From positions 2,537,855-2,601,854 of the forward strand of contig NW_006763290.1 of NCBI RefSeq assembly GCF_000218685.1: a DNA stretch of 64,000 bases. Reading direction: 5' to 3'. The notes beneath the pieces were generated by a model. The model ran no database searches, was not told where the DNA came from, and saw only the letters and a program-made list of their open reading frames with translations. Origin of the DNA: Serpula lacrymans var. lacrymans S7.9. Lineage: Eukaryota; Basidiomycota; Agaricomycetes; Boletales; Serpulaceae. The translations under genes were made by a program, and so were the position numbers. This document shows positions 47,415 through 57,773 of this stretch, one piece after another; position 1 is the first letter of the stretch, and every line of letters starts with the position of its first letter.

Positions 47415-48698
47415 ATGTCTACTTCTAACTCCACCGGCTTCCCTATCACCACCTACTCGATACCGGGTGACACCAACTTGCTAGCCGACGAACAAGTGTC
47501 TTTTGCCCGTGGGCAACGACACGACCAAGCTGACATCACTGACACCATAGAATTAATGTCAGCAAAAGACGCCTATACCTATCTCTTTTACGAGACCAAA
47601 AAACGCTGCCCCCATGCGTATCACGCTCTTTCTTCCATGCATACGTTCCTTGCCATAGACCTCATAGCTGACGAACTCCTAAAAGCCATAGACTCAATAC
47701 ATTCGTTGGAAAGCGAGCATTCGCGGCTCAACAGTCAGGACTTGAGTATCTGTCGGGCACTCCGGATGGAAAAGTTAGTTTTGGAATTTTTGGAACGACG
47801 CTTGAGGATGAGCTCCTCGAATGGGCAGATGGACTCGGCAAAGGAATATTTGGAATCAGGCGGGAGGACATTGCTAAACGAAGCTCGCACAAGGATAGAG
47901 CGAGACAGTTGTACGAGTACTCCTCCACCCGGTTTGTCCCTCCGGTCCCTGTCGCACCCAGACCAGACCAGTGTTACCCCGGAGCGCACTTACCACATTA
48001 TCACCCATCGACCTACGCCCATCCCGTCGGAGGAAAAATATATTCCCACCGTCCCAACCAGCCCGATCTTACAAGAGTTGAGCCACTCCAATCCCCGTTC
48101 CATTGGGTCAAACCCAAAACCACTGTCTCCCCCATCATCTCCACCTCGACCAGTGCCAAACGCCCAAACCCGTCGCCTGATGAACCGACGAGGAGCCCAA
48201 CGCAGCCAGCAAGAGGTGATACTCCAGATCCCCGCCGCCAGAACTCCATCAAAACGGCAGTCTTGTATGTCGAAGGGACAGAAAGACAGTCCGCCTGGCG
48301 CAATGCACAGGCCTGAAACTGGCTCTCCCTCTAACCCAATCAACATAGATGACGACACAGCCATGATCGATCAGTTGTACGCAGGAACGTACGACCTGGG
48401 AAATGACGATCCCACCACTCCCCAATCTGACACCTCATCCAACACCCGACGGAGATACCATGAAGGTGTTCGTAACAACGCTCCATACTGCCAAAACTGC
48501 GGTTGGAGCGATCATCGCACATACTATTGCAAAGCCTACTATTGCCCCGACTGTGACCATCGTGCACCAGGACATAGTTTCAATTGGTGTCCCATCCGCA
48601 GGGAAGACGAGGATAGGATTCTGATGGAAGGATTACATGGAGATGTCAGCTACGATGACAGTTACAATATGGACGGCGAAGGTACCAAATTTCGGTGA
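47415..48698 (+). CDS. ORF3 of gypsy C: zinc-knuckle protein in the env position
   Basis: 427 residues with no stop. ATG 47,415 (MSTSNSTGFPITTY) lies 50 nt after the pol stop, in a different frame. The N-terminal third looks helical (AKDAYTYLFYETKKRC, then VLEFLERRLRM). The middle (about 165-330) is Ser/Pro-rich and basic. The C-terminus has two zinc knuckles in tandem: C-X2-C-X4-H-X4-C (CQNCGWSDHRTYYC, 359-372) and a C-X2-C-X6-H-X4-C variant (CPDCDHRAPGHSFNWC, 377-392), then an acidic tail. There is no signal peptide or membrane segment, so it is not an envelope. It resembles a second, Gag-like nucleic-acid-binding protein. I do not know a named family for it. Confidence 0.8.
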   Translation: MSTSNSTGFPITTYSIPGDTNLLADEQVSFARGQRHDQADITDTIELMSAKDAYTYLFYETKKRCPHAYHALSSMHTFLAIDLIADELLKAIDSIHSLESEHSRLNSQDLSICRALRMEKLVLEFLERRLRMSSSNGQMDSAKEYLESGGRTLLNEARTRIERDSCTSTPPPGLSLRSLSHPDQTSVTPERTYHIITHRPTPIPSEEKYIPTVPTSPILQELSHSNPRSIGSNPKPLSPPSSPPRPVPNAQTRRLMNRRGAQRSQQEVILQIPAARTPSKRQSCMSKGQKDSPPGAMHRPETGSPSNPINIDDDTAMIDQLYAGTYDLGNDDPTTPQSDTSSNTRRRYHEGVRNNAPYCQNCGWSDHRTYYCKAYYCPDCDHRAPGHSFNWCPIRREDEDRILMEGLHGDVSYDDSYNMDGEGTKFR

Positions 48699-48710
48699 AA
48701 TTCGGAGCAA

Positions 48711-48722
48711 GTAAGGGGGTAA
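48711..48722 (+). promoter_or_regulatory. polypurine tract of gypsy C
   Basis: GTAAGGGGGTAA lies directly before the 3' LTR and 12 nt after the ORF3 stop, so ORF3 is inside the element. Confidence 0.75.
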
Positions 48723-49136
48723 TGTTACGATCTCTATTGGACATTTAAGGACTACTCATTCCTTTTTACTCATTGGTTATACCATCGGACCGATGACTCA
48801 TTTCCTTCACGTACACTTCCGTTCCTCTCGCATTCACAGTACCTATTATAGTACTTAGTCCTCAACAGACAGACCTGCCCTAGATAGGACCTAACTCCTA
48901 TCACCGATTCCTTTCCATTATAAATACCATGTAACAGCAGTAATATTCTCTAATATGATTCTACGCAGTTTACGCTTACAAAGCTAGACTCCTAAGATCA
49001 GACTTCTATTCAGAAGAAGACCAACTCCTGTTGGAAAACCTCCACTCAGAACTACGTTCTTGAACTTGTCTTCGGATAAGTCTCTTTACAAACCTCGACG
49101 AACCCTCAGACTTTATTAAGCACTTCATGCGTAACA
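48723..49136 (+). mobile_element. 3' LTR of gypsy C
   Basis: It starts TGTTACGATCTC. The end is placed at 49,136 because it gives the inverted terminus TGTTAC...GTAACA and a length (414 bp) like other gypsy LTRs here. Without the 5' LTR the end is not proven. A TATAAATA box lies near 48,920. Confidence 0.65.
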
Positions 49137-49258
49137 ACTTCTTTGGGCCAGGATATTCAGCGAGGTCCCACTGCAAAATCCTCTCAAAATCCCTACAATT
49201 AAATTCATGGTTAATAAATACACTGCTAGTCAGTGCAATATTGTAGCACTTACTGTTT

Positions 49259-51532
49259 CTATGCAAACTGATATTCAGCCTGGGTTTTTGCATTTTTCCT
49301 TGCCTTGACTTCTATTTTCTGGAGATGATAATCAACAAAATTCCAGTATTTTCCAGAACACTGAAACTGGCGCCAGTCATCATCCTTTTTCTTCTTCACT
49401 CCATCAGAATTCTCAGTCTGACCGGCCTCTGTCAATACAAACGGCTCATGCTCATCTCCGTCTCTCTTGGTGGCATCCTGGTTGAGTGGTCCGTCATTCT
49501 CAGTAAAGTAGTTTCCGTTGTCTCTGGTGTGGTTGCCAGTGTGGTCATTGCCGCTATCCTCAACATTTTGTCCTTGATCATCTTCTTGAGATGCATCATG
49601 TAACCCTACAGTACCTTCATTTGATTCTTCTACTTGGACCATCTCGTGGATCCAGCTGATAATTTCCACTGGTAGGTCAGAATCCGGTGTTGTTGAATAC
49701 ATTGCTGACAAAGGCATATTCTTCTCTCCTCCATTGATTAGGTAGTAGATTTGGAGGCACCATCGCTGTTATTATTATTTCATTTTTAGGTTAAAAAGTA
49801 AACAAAGCAAGATTTGCTTACCAAGAAGGCCATTTTTCCTCCAGTGAGGACTGTTTATGGCAATACCATAGGGAGCAGCACTCTTGGAAATATTGACAAT
49901 GTAGGTGTAATTTTGAATTGAATTCAACAACTAACATGATACAATACTAAGCTTCTTTCTGAAAGGTTGGTCTGGTAAAACTCGTACCTTTCCCTTTAAA
50001 TTGCTCCTTGCACTAGCGAGTTTTGTTTGTACAATACTGCCTAGCAACTCATAGAGCTCAGGGTCTTCAAATACACCTGGTGGGACCTTGAATATTGTCG
50101 GATTAGCCTTGATGAAGATCTAAGAAAAGTGAAATAAGTTAGCAAAGTGAACAAATATCTTGCCAAAATCATACCATTGTTTGCTTTGACATCTCAGTAA
50201 CATAGGCTGAGATGTTTGGTGATATGATACAAACTATAGCGCGATCTGTCATTACAGCCTGTGATATTGAAATGAAGAGTAAAAACAAAAGAAAGAAGAA
50301 ACTTCATACTTTGAAGTCGGCAGACTCAAGAAACTCCTTATATTTGCCAAGCTGCTGGGTTGATTCCTTGGTGATCAAGTGAGCCTTGATGTGCAGAAGC
50401 ATGTGAAAAATATATTCAAGCTGTCAAAATGTGTTAGCAAGTAAAATACCATACTATGGGGTCACGCATGCCAATGAATGAGTCCAGACTCCCTTCTGGC
50501 AAGCCTAACTCAGTGCACAGCTCTGATCCATATATCTTCAGCTTCTTGGTCTTCCTTGGTGTGAGTGCAAGTGCCCAAGTATCCTCGTTGTCAGCCTGAC
50601 TTCTGCGAACAGAAGTGCAATATTGAGATGGAGGTGGTGTTACAACCTCTTCGTCTGATGAAATAGCTGGGAGATTGGCATCAACTCCACTAGTTTGATA
50701 GGATGGGGTGCTGGCCAGACAGTCCAGACATCCTCCTGGTACACTTGCAAGTGAACGACAACCTTGTTGTGCCCCACCGGCACTAGAAGCTCTTGAACTG
50801 CTTGTACTGCTTGATGTCGCTGAGTGCATGCGATCAGACTTATTTGCAGATCCCTGTGAAGGTACAAATCAAAACCAACTGGACATCATGTTAACCTGCA
50901 AGTTTGTTAGATGGTCGTTGACAAGAGAGAAAGAGACATGCAAGTCACTTTGAAATTTTTGACCCTCTGCCGAACCAATCTTATTCGCCTCCGCAAAGTC
51001 AAAAGTCCCACAGTCACAGCCTCTGCTGACCCGACTGCAGAAACACTTGAGAGCTGCAAGAGAGAAAAATATCTCCACTTGAGGAAGGTGAGCGGCAATT
51101 CAGGTTACGCTGTAAGGTTTTGTCTACCAACCATACCACAGCAGAATTTCTTGGATATACAATCACACATAGTTGACAGTCTACATTTGTGGGGAGTTTG
51201 GTGGAGGCATCATCATGATCATGGGATATGGTAAAAGCAATTGTGAAGTTGGTGGCGGCAACATCATCATAGGATATTGTAAGGGTGAGTGAGGGTAGAG
51301 CGAATGGGGCAAAGCTCCTGACATATTTGGAGGGTAGTGTATGGGCAGTCTTAGCATGTTTGGAGGGTAGAGTGGCATGTGCAAAGGTCCTGACAGCGTA
51401 TTTGGAGGGTAGAGTGGTGCATTTGGAGGGTAGTGTATGGGTGGATATAAATGGGAAGGTCCTGGCATGTTCGGAGGATACAATAGGGGTGCCGGTGCTG
51501 GTGCTGATGGGTGTGGAGAGTCGGTGGTTCAA
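49259..51532 (-). pseudogene. HYP3: multi-exon hypothetical gene
   Basis: I do not recognise a function. The minus strand shows exon-like blocks separated by short GT-AG gaps. In order: a Pro-rich block with YPPN repeats (51,181-51,483), LVNDHLTNLQ (50,880-51,080), a Ser-rich block ending KLKIYGSELCTELGLPEGSL (50,434-50,867), LLHIKAHLITKESTQQLGKY (near 50,350), RAIVCIISPNISAYVTEM (near 50,210), NPTIFKVPPGVFEDPELYEL (near 50,060) and an acidic C-terminal exon (49,259-49,717). This resembles a multicopy agaricomycete family. A few stops near 51,500 and 51,170 suggest damage, but the central exons look intact, so it could be a living gene. Confidence 0.5.
51295..51483 (-). repeat. YPPN-coding minisatellite
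   Basis: The word TTTGGAGGGTAG recurs five times on the plus strand with spacers of variable length. On the minus strand it codes YPPN repeats in the N-terminal part of HYP3. Confidence 0.7.
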
Positions 51533-52328
51533 TGATTGGCTCTCTTCTTCTGAGTGGCTCTGGGTGTATTTCTACACTAATCAAATATCGGTAATTCATT
51601 TGAAGAGTGAGTAGTGTCTTTGTTATTCTGAGCTGCCTTCTTCAGCTTAATCTGCTGTACAGCCATGGCACAAATTTCTGAAATGTTTGTTGCTGCCTGC
51701 AGTATGTTCAACATTTCTGAGAGGATCAGGGATAACAGACTGTATATGGTGGTAGTTATGGATGGAATAAGTATTGAGTATGTAAATATTTGTGGGCTGG
51801 TGCTGGGTTACGGATTTTGTACAAGTTGTCTCAATGCGCTCTTGCTGTACTTGTGTTTCACGTAATGTAGCACAATTGGAGTTGATGCAATTGTGCTGTA
51901 TATTTGCTATGCATATTATGTCCTAGAGTTCATATATTGAATGTATAAATGTACAACAAACAAACAGACTTACTTTAGGTTTCATGACATACTTTGTGTC
52001 AGTCAGTTTGAGACAAGGCTGGTGAAGTTGGGAATGTAAAGCCAGTGCAAACTCAAAATCTTGTATTGCTATATGCGTTACTTTATCAGGTGTCCCACGG
52101 AAATTTGCCCCAATTAATATTTTGCATACACATCCTAGTAGTACTTGTAAACAGTCCTATACTCATCATTAATAATGGTCTAGCAAAACATCCAACAACA
52201 CTCACCTCTTGTTGGTAAAATATGTGACCCTCAAGTGCACTTCAGGCAGCCAAAAAATTGGGGCTCTTAGCTTGATCATCCTCACCAAAAGGTTGGGGCT
52301 AAGATCCCCCTTTTCATGGTCTACCTAT

Positions 52329-52512
52329 TATCACAACACAATGGGATTGGCACCCGTGTACAGTGATTCTGGACCTTCTGGGCATGCAACCAATCAGTAT
52401 GCTTTCTAAGTACGCCTTGGTAAAGCACCAGACCATGAAAGCTGGAGTCCCAGGTTCAAGCCCTAGCCAATGCATGTTTTCTCATACTATAAACAAATGT
52501 CATAATTTGTCA
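52329..52512 (+). mobile_element. T2 copy 2, in the left repeat of H
   Basis: 184 bp with the perfect duplication CCTAT (52,324-52,328 and 52,513-52,517). The right inverted repeat of H is the empty site: it reads CTACCTATAGCCATT without the insert. The tRNA-like part lacks 12 bp including the A box, apparently deleted between two TTGG words, while the B-box-like GGTTCAAGCCC is kept. Confidence 0.88.
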
Positions 52513-53005
52513 CCTATGGCCATTAGGGACCAGACCTATTTGACATGGGACAGTCCCATCTATTATCATAGGTCCCATCCCTATACACATAGGGATAGTC
52601 CCTTCAAATATCACATTTCACCTGGTGCCAGACATCTAATGGGATAAGACCACAAATGCCAGCTATTTAATCTGCAGGTTACATAATAATTCCCACAGGT
52701 GTGCACTATGTGGATTGGGTGGACTGAAAGTAGATGGTGCAGACTAAATACAGATTATATGGACTATATGGATTGTGTGGACAATTAATTGAGAAGTGAA
52801 TTGGATAATAATAAGTAATACAGGAGAGATTTGAGTGTGGAAAATGATGGAAATATGTATCTAGCCAAAATAGGAACTATACAGTGGTACAGCATAGCAA
52901 AACACAGAATAAAATAAGCATTTGCATTTTTTAAAGCTAATAGAGCAATAAGTAACTTTTGATGCAATTATAGAATACTTTCTGGAGAGAATTGTTTTAA
53001 CCTAG

Positions 53006-53159
53006 GTGCATATGGGACAGGACCTAATCACATATGGGATAAGCTCTAGTGTATGTGGGACAAGACTTAGGCATATGTGGGATGAGACCTAGATGTATAT
53101 GGGACAAGACTTAGGTGCATATGGGATGAGACCTAGGTGCATATGGGATGAGACCTAGG
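53006..53159. repeat. 22-bp minisatellite, seven units
   Basis: 154 bp made of seven diverged copies of GTGCATATGGGATGAGACCTAG. The last two units are identical. Related single words occur at 57,800-57,850 on the other side of element H. Confidence 0.85.
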
Positions 53160-54708
53160 CATTACTTGGGAGCTTGATATTTCTTTCTAAGGCCTGTCAG
53201 TGATAAGGGCAGCAGTAATAGTGGATAACCTTTGAGTGTGGCACTAAAGATGATGTAACATTGTACAGATTTGGGTCCTGGCATTATTGAAGGTCTACAG
53301 TATTATTACAGGGACTTAAGTCTTGATTCCTTCAATATCAATTCTCAGCATTTTCAAACATCCAACCATAAGTTGAGAAGGTCTGCTGGTTATCTGCATT
53401 CTCATACCTATTTGTTGGTTACTACAATCATTTTGTTCTGGAGATCCCCATATATGATGAAAATTTCTGATTGTTTGTTCAAAAAGTGGAGTTCCTGATG
53501 AATTACATTGAGGTTGACTTCTGACTTCTATAAAGATGTAGTGTGCTCCACTTTTAGTGGGAGTAGAGGAGCCTTTTAGCATAATAGCATTGATTTATGC
53601 TCTAGGTGTTGATAAGAGATTTTGTTGGGTATTGTAGTTGTCAACCAATTCCTTCCACAAGTTGAAGCTAATACACAATGGTGACACTATAGACCACTAT
53701 GTTCAGTAATTTCTTATAAACATGTTTTTTATATATCTGACCTCGCTACCTTGAATTCATATATAAACATCAGTATGAGTTTATTGTGACTGAGAATATC
53801 TGTGGAGATGAAATCAAGGGTACTGGTTTTAGTAGCATATAGGTCTTTTCTAGTTAGACTGTTATTTAGTCTTTTGTCATTTTTTTCTTGGACTGGGTGC
53901 ATTTGCATTTATGTAGCTAGTGTAGTTGCACTCTGATCTTTATCTCACTTATCTTGTACAGTGACCATAGTAGCTTATTGTCAACAATATTGAAAAATAA
54001 ATATTGATGTTGTCAGATTTGGGCAGACCTAGCATTTTAAGGAGTCGTTGGCTTAGCTGCAGATATATTGTTGAGTGGTCCTCTGAATTGTTTATCAAAT
54101 GAGGTTTCAGGTCCTCTAGAATTCAAAGGAATAGCTATTCTATTAGTTATTTGAAGATATTGCCTTTCTCAGATGATTATATATATATAAATACATTCCC
54201 AGATTACACTATAGTCCCAAATGTAATAGCTAGAAGAATTTTAGAAGTGGCAGTTAGGTAAGTTTGACTGGGTTTTGTAAGGATATTCCTGGGTTGTCAG
54301 TGGAAAATTTTGTTTGAAAATATTGCTACAGTGATATTGAGATAAAAGTAGGAGCTACACTTATATAGCTATAAGTATAAAGCATATAAGACAAATATAA
54401 CACACTGAATGGATAGGGTCACCAACATTTAGCAAATGTATTTTGGTAGTAAGATCCTCAACTTCTGTAATTGTGGACTTGTTCTTTGAGGATCCAAATG
54501 CTATGGTTTTGGTGTATATTTCTTAGTATTTATACATTTAAAATGATAGCTTTATTAAAATGGTGAATTTTGTACTGTTGTTGGCTCCAGGGTATTGTTT
54601 ATAGCATTGCCACAGTTTGGTTATAGATGGGTTTTATTTAGTTATTATTAGTTAAGCCCTAATCTGGTTTATAAAATCTATAGAAACCACAGTTTCAGTT
54701 TAATATTA
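53160..54708. other. AT-rich interior of element H
   Basis: No frame with a recognisable motif and no clear repeat. Short frames near 53,271-53,582 look random. Confidence 0.45.
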
Positions 54709-54860
54709 CAGCTGATTTGGAAAACATTGGCTGCACCAACTTTTTCTCTTGTGTCTGTTCTAGCTTAGTAATATGATCTGAATTCCAAAGATGGAAACAA
54801 CGTGGAATCCCAGCAGCTGCAAACATGTAACCCATCAATAACACTTTGCTATTGACTACC

Positions 54861-55160
54861 ATGCCCTACAGACAGATCAGCAAGGATATCAAGGAGCGCA
54901 CTCTTTGGTTAATAGAGCATAACTACATCCTATCTGACATCTGCAACATTTTTGGCATCTTTGAGCGTTCCCTTTGCCACCGGCAGGCCAATCAAGAAGC
55001 ATTTGACTCTGTAGCACCTCCTATATACCCCAGTCAAGGCCGCCCATATATCCTTGGTGCAAACCAAGCCAAGAGGATATATGTGCTGCTTGAAGACACC
55101 CCAGAGATGTACCTGGACAAAATTCAAGACCGGTTACAAGAGGCTGCAAGAGTTGATTAG
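54861..55160 (+). pseudogene. Tc1/mariner transposase, N-terminal fragment
   Basis: ATG 54,861 (MPYRQISKDIKERTLWLIEH) begins the helix-turn-helix DNA-binding part known from basidiomycete Tc1/mariner transposases. A linker (SQGRPYILGANQAKRIYVLL) and DTPEMYLDKIQDRL follow. The frame stops after about 100 residues. The DDE catalytic domain is absent. Confidence 0.85.
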
Positions 55161-56375
55161 CGGGAATGACAAATGGTTTGTTTCTTCAATTTTTTCTTTT
55201 TGTGGGCTGAATCTGACAAAATGCGACTCTACACCATGCATACGCATGCCCATACTCATTCCTGGACTAATGCACATTCCCGCACCCATTCCCACACTCA
55301 TTCCCACACACATTCCACCCATTGGCATACCAAATCCCACTGGAAAAGCAGTTAGAGGGTTGTAACCAACAAATGGAGAGAATGCAAGAGGATTAGCAGA
55401 TGGATTGAAGTAGGGAAATTGTATTGAGGATGGGAGTGGTGCGGTGGTGGCTTTTGCAGCAGGAGATGGGGGGGCCTCTTTTCTGTCAAGGTATGTACCT
55501 TCAACGCTTGTTTTGCTTTGAACAACAGTGATCCAGTAGGGATTTTTTCAAGTGTAGCATCACCTTTCAATATAGCAGCGGCCCAAACCATACAGTGGGG
55601 GTATGTCAGTTCAAAATGTAGGTCACTGGCCCAATGGTGGAAACATGCGATGCTCTCATGCATAACGCACAAGCCAGGCTTTTATTTGTTCAGTACTTTA
55701 CTAGCTAAATCCTCTAGTTCGTCGTCTAGCTTCCGCTGAATCATTGTGATGAGTATGCTAAACTAGTACACCAGACTATATGTTAGTTTTGGTGATTCTG
55801 CACCTTTGTGCTACCTATATATTTTCATTCCTTTCTCTATCTATTCTTCTATCATTCACTATTGATTGTGTTCTCTATTATTTCGCCTTTGTGGCTGCTT
55901 TGTTTACCTTTGTTTACAAAACTTCGGACAGTACTGCAGAGTCCAATGCTTCCTATTCTCTAGTTACTCACATTGGACTCTAGGTACTGTATACCTGTCA
56001 TACTCTCTAATAATTTAGTTACTCACATTGGACTCTAGTTCCAGTCCCTGATAGCTCTCAGCAAGTGGCTAGACACTTCCTTCAAGCTTTGTTCTTAATA
56101 CTATAATCACCTTTTCTGTAGTCAGTCCACCCTCAACTTCCTAATCATACTTGTCCTCGCCTTCAATCTGAGCGGCCTGTGCAACGGACAGGGGCTGGAG
56201 CAGGAGCAGGGGGTAGAGGGATGAGAATGGCCAGTTTGATTGACAGAACAGCAGGTTTGATTGGTGGCCTATGCACCAGCGGATATGGTGGGTAGATGGC
56301 TTGAATATCGGCCTCATCCAGGCTATCCATGGGAGGGATGGTGTTAGGATCACTATTATTAGCTTGTAAGTCAAT
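55161..56375 (-). pseudogene. gene-like blocks inside the mariner element
   Basis: The minus strand has a Pro-rich block (DEADIQAIYPPYPLVHRPP then PPAPAPAPVR, near 56,200-56,340). After a solo LTR-D come QRKLDDELEDLASKVLNK, HHWASDLHFELTYPHCMVW (near 55,620) and a Gly/Met-rich block (MGFGMPMGGMCVGMSVG, 55,220-55,340). They look like exons of a fungal gene, not of a transposase. The product is unknown. Confidence 0.45.
55782..56100 (+). mobile_element. solo LTR-D inside the mariner element
   Basis: 319 bp, TGTTAGTTTTGG to TTCTTAATA, with perfect duplication CTATA (55,777-55,781 and 56,101-56,105). Confidence 0.93.
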
Positions 56376-57026
56376 GATTCACAAAACGAGAAGGGTAAAA
56401 CGGCACTTACAACCTTGGAGCAAGATCATGACATGGCAGCAGCAGGGAGCTTTGTTCTTGAGTGTAGGGAATCATTTCTAAAGAGTGGCAGTGGCAGCAC
56501 CTAACAATGTGACGAGATTCTCATTAGCAAAGAGTAGGGACTTTATACTACAAGGAACATGCTAGACTGCAGGCTGCAGCACGCTATAGTACATACTAGA
56601 GATTCCACCTTATTTCCTTTTTTGGAATTCAGATCATATTACTAAGCTAGAACAGACGCAAGAGACAAAGTTGGCGCAGCCAACGTTTTCCAAATCAGCT
56701 GTAACTTATCACTAATTTCAAACTAGGACAGCACTTTTTTTGCTTATGCTACTTCTCTTGCCAGTCAGGTTGATGAAAATATTAGTCATCTGCAAAATGT
56801 TCTCACTCAGATAAGTTCTTTCTATTTGTTCTCCACCAGTGTCTTTGTCATTGCTAAAATCCTCATTCTTCACTCACTATTAGTGCCTATTAGCTCCCAA
56901 GTGCTAAGCCATTGGACTTTACTAGATAATCAAAGCTGACAAGTAAAGGTTGGGATATTAGAATAGTCAAGGTCAAATCCTATTAGCCTTGTTAGACAAC
57001 ATACATCCTGAGTTGGTATTGGACAA

Positions 57027-57099
57027 AGGCTGGTAGTTCAGTTGGTAGAGCACCACTATATATAGGTAGAGGTCCTGGGCTCAATCCCCAGCTGGTCCA
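57027..57099 (+). other. tRNA-like sequence
   Basis: 73 nt folding as a cloverleaf: acceptor AGGCTGG with CTGGTCC (mostly paired, with wobbles), D stem, anticodon stem with one mismatch, T stem CTGGG/CCCAG. The A box TAGTTCAGTTGG is good and the B box GGCTCAATCCC fair. The loop ATATATA would give anticodon ATA, not a normal fungal tRNA. It is probably a tRNA-derived element; its borders are not found. Confidence 0.6.
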
Positions 57100-57635
57100 C
57101 TTTACTTTTATGCACTCCCTGTGGTCAGGTCACACTTAGAGGTCACATGCTAAAATCTAATATGGGACAGGCCATTTTAAGTTAGGCTTATTGAAGTTAT
57201 CCCAAGTGGATTTAGCTGTGTATATGGGGTAGTTATGTAGGTCACATCCCAGATATTAGTATATATTAGACTAGTTTGATACTAAGACACTAATATATGC
57301 AATAAGCAACTCTCTTATTTGTCACTTATATGCTTAGTTGGCTTGGAAATCTTGGGGAAAGGGATAATTAATGAAATTTTGATTTTATGTGGCTGTATGG
57401 TTGTATAACTTTTGCTGAGCAAATTCAGATCTTCCAAAGCCACATAGGATTTTTCTATGGTTCTCCCCAACTGAAGATATGATATTCTAAATACACAATG
57501 GTGCCCTCCATAGTCCTCCCTAACAATATGAACTCTGCCTAGGTAACATGGTCTCATAAATAGTACCTCAAACATATCACCTCATAAGGCTTTATTCTAG
57601 ACCTAAACATGTATAAGATGGGACTTAAGTACATA

Positions 57636-57773
57636 CACTGTGGGTATCGGCTTATATGAGCTCAGCTTATATGCTGAAGATATTGGTTATCTGCGTTTTG
57701 ATTGGCTGAAAAAAGCTAAAATTGAATATTTTCAGCATATAAGCTGGGCTTATATAAGTCAATCCCCACAGTG
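57636..57773. mobile_element. 138-bp CACTA-type MITE
   Basis: Inverted repeats of about 50 bp, starting CACTGTGGG on the left and ending CCCCACAGTG on the right, cover most of its length. ATA flanks both sides (57,633-57,635 and 57,774-57,776), the 3-bp duplication expected for CACTA elements. Confidence 0.75.

Larger units (their letters stand above)
42875..49136 (+). mobile_element. Gypsy element C (gag, pol, ORF3, 3' LTR)
   Basis: A Ty3/gypsy chromovirus-type retrotransposon of about 6.3 kb, reading from primer-binding site to 3' LTR. Gag (43,005-43,892), pol (43,910-47,365) and a third ORF (47,415-48,698) are followed by a polypurine tract and a 414-bp 3' LTR. The 5' LTR is absent: the sequence before 42,875 is the end of the Harbinger gene and its flank. 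No target duplication can therefore be assigned. Confidence 0.85.
54709..56701 (+). mobile_element. Tc1/mariner element with long inverted repeats
   Basis: 1993 bp with TA on both sides (54,707-54,708 and 56,702-56,703). The inverted repeats are about 100 bp long, starting CAGCTGATTTGGAAAAC. The left copy has TG or CA at several sites where the right copy has CG. The transposase is cut after 100 codons, and most of the interior is other sequence: minus-strand gene-like blocks and a solo LTR-D. Confidence 0.88.

Noticed and set aside
47415..48698. ORF3 as a retroviral-type envelope
   Set aside because: It is in the env position, but has no signal peptide, membrane segment or cleavage site, and ends in zinc knuckles.
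53006..53159. CRISPR-like array
   Set aside because: Seven 22-bp units in direct contact are a minisatellite; the host is a fungus and no cas gene is present.
57027..57099. A functional tRNA gene
   Set aside because: The putative anticodon ATA is not a standard fungal tRNA, the acceptor relies on wobble pairs, and it sits inside element H.
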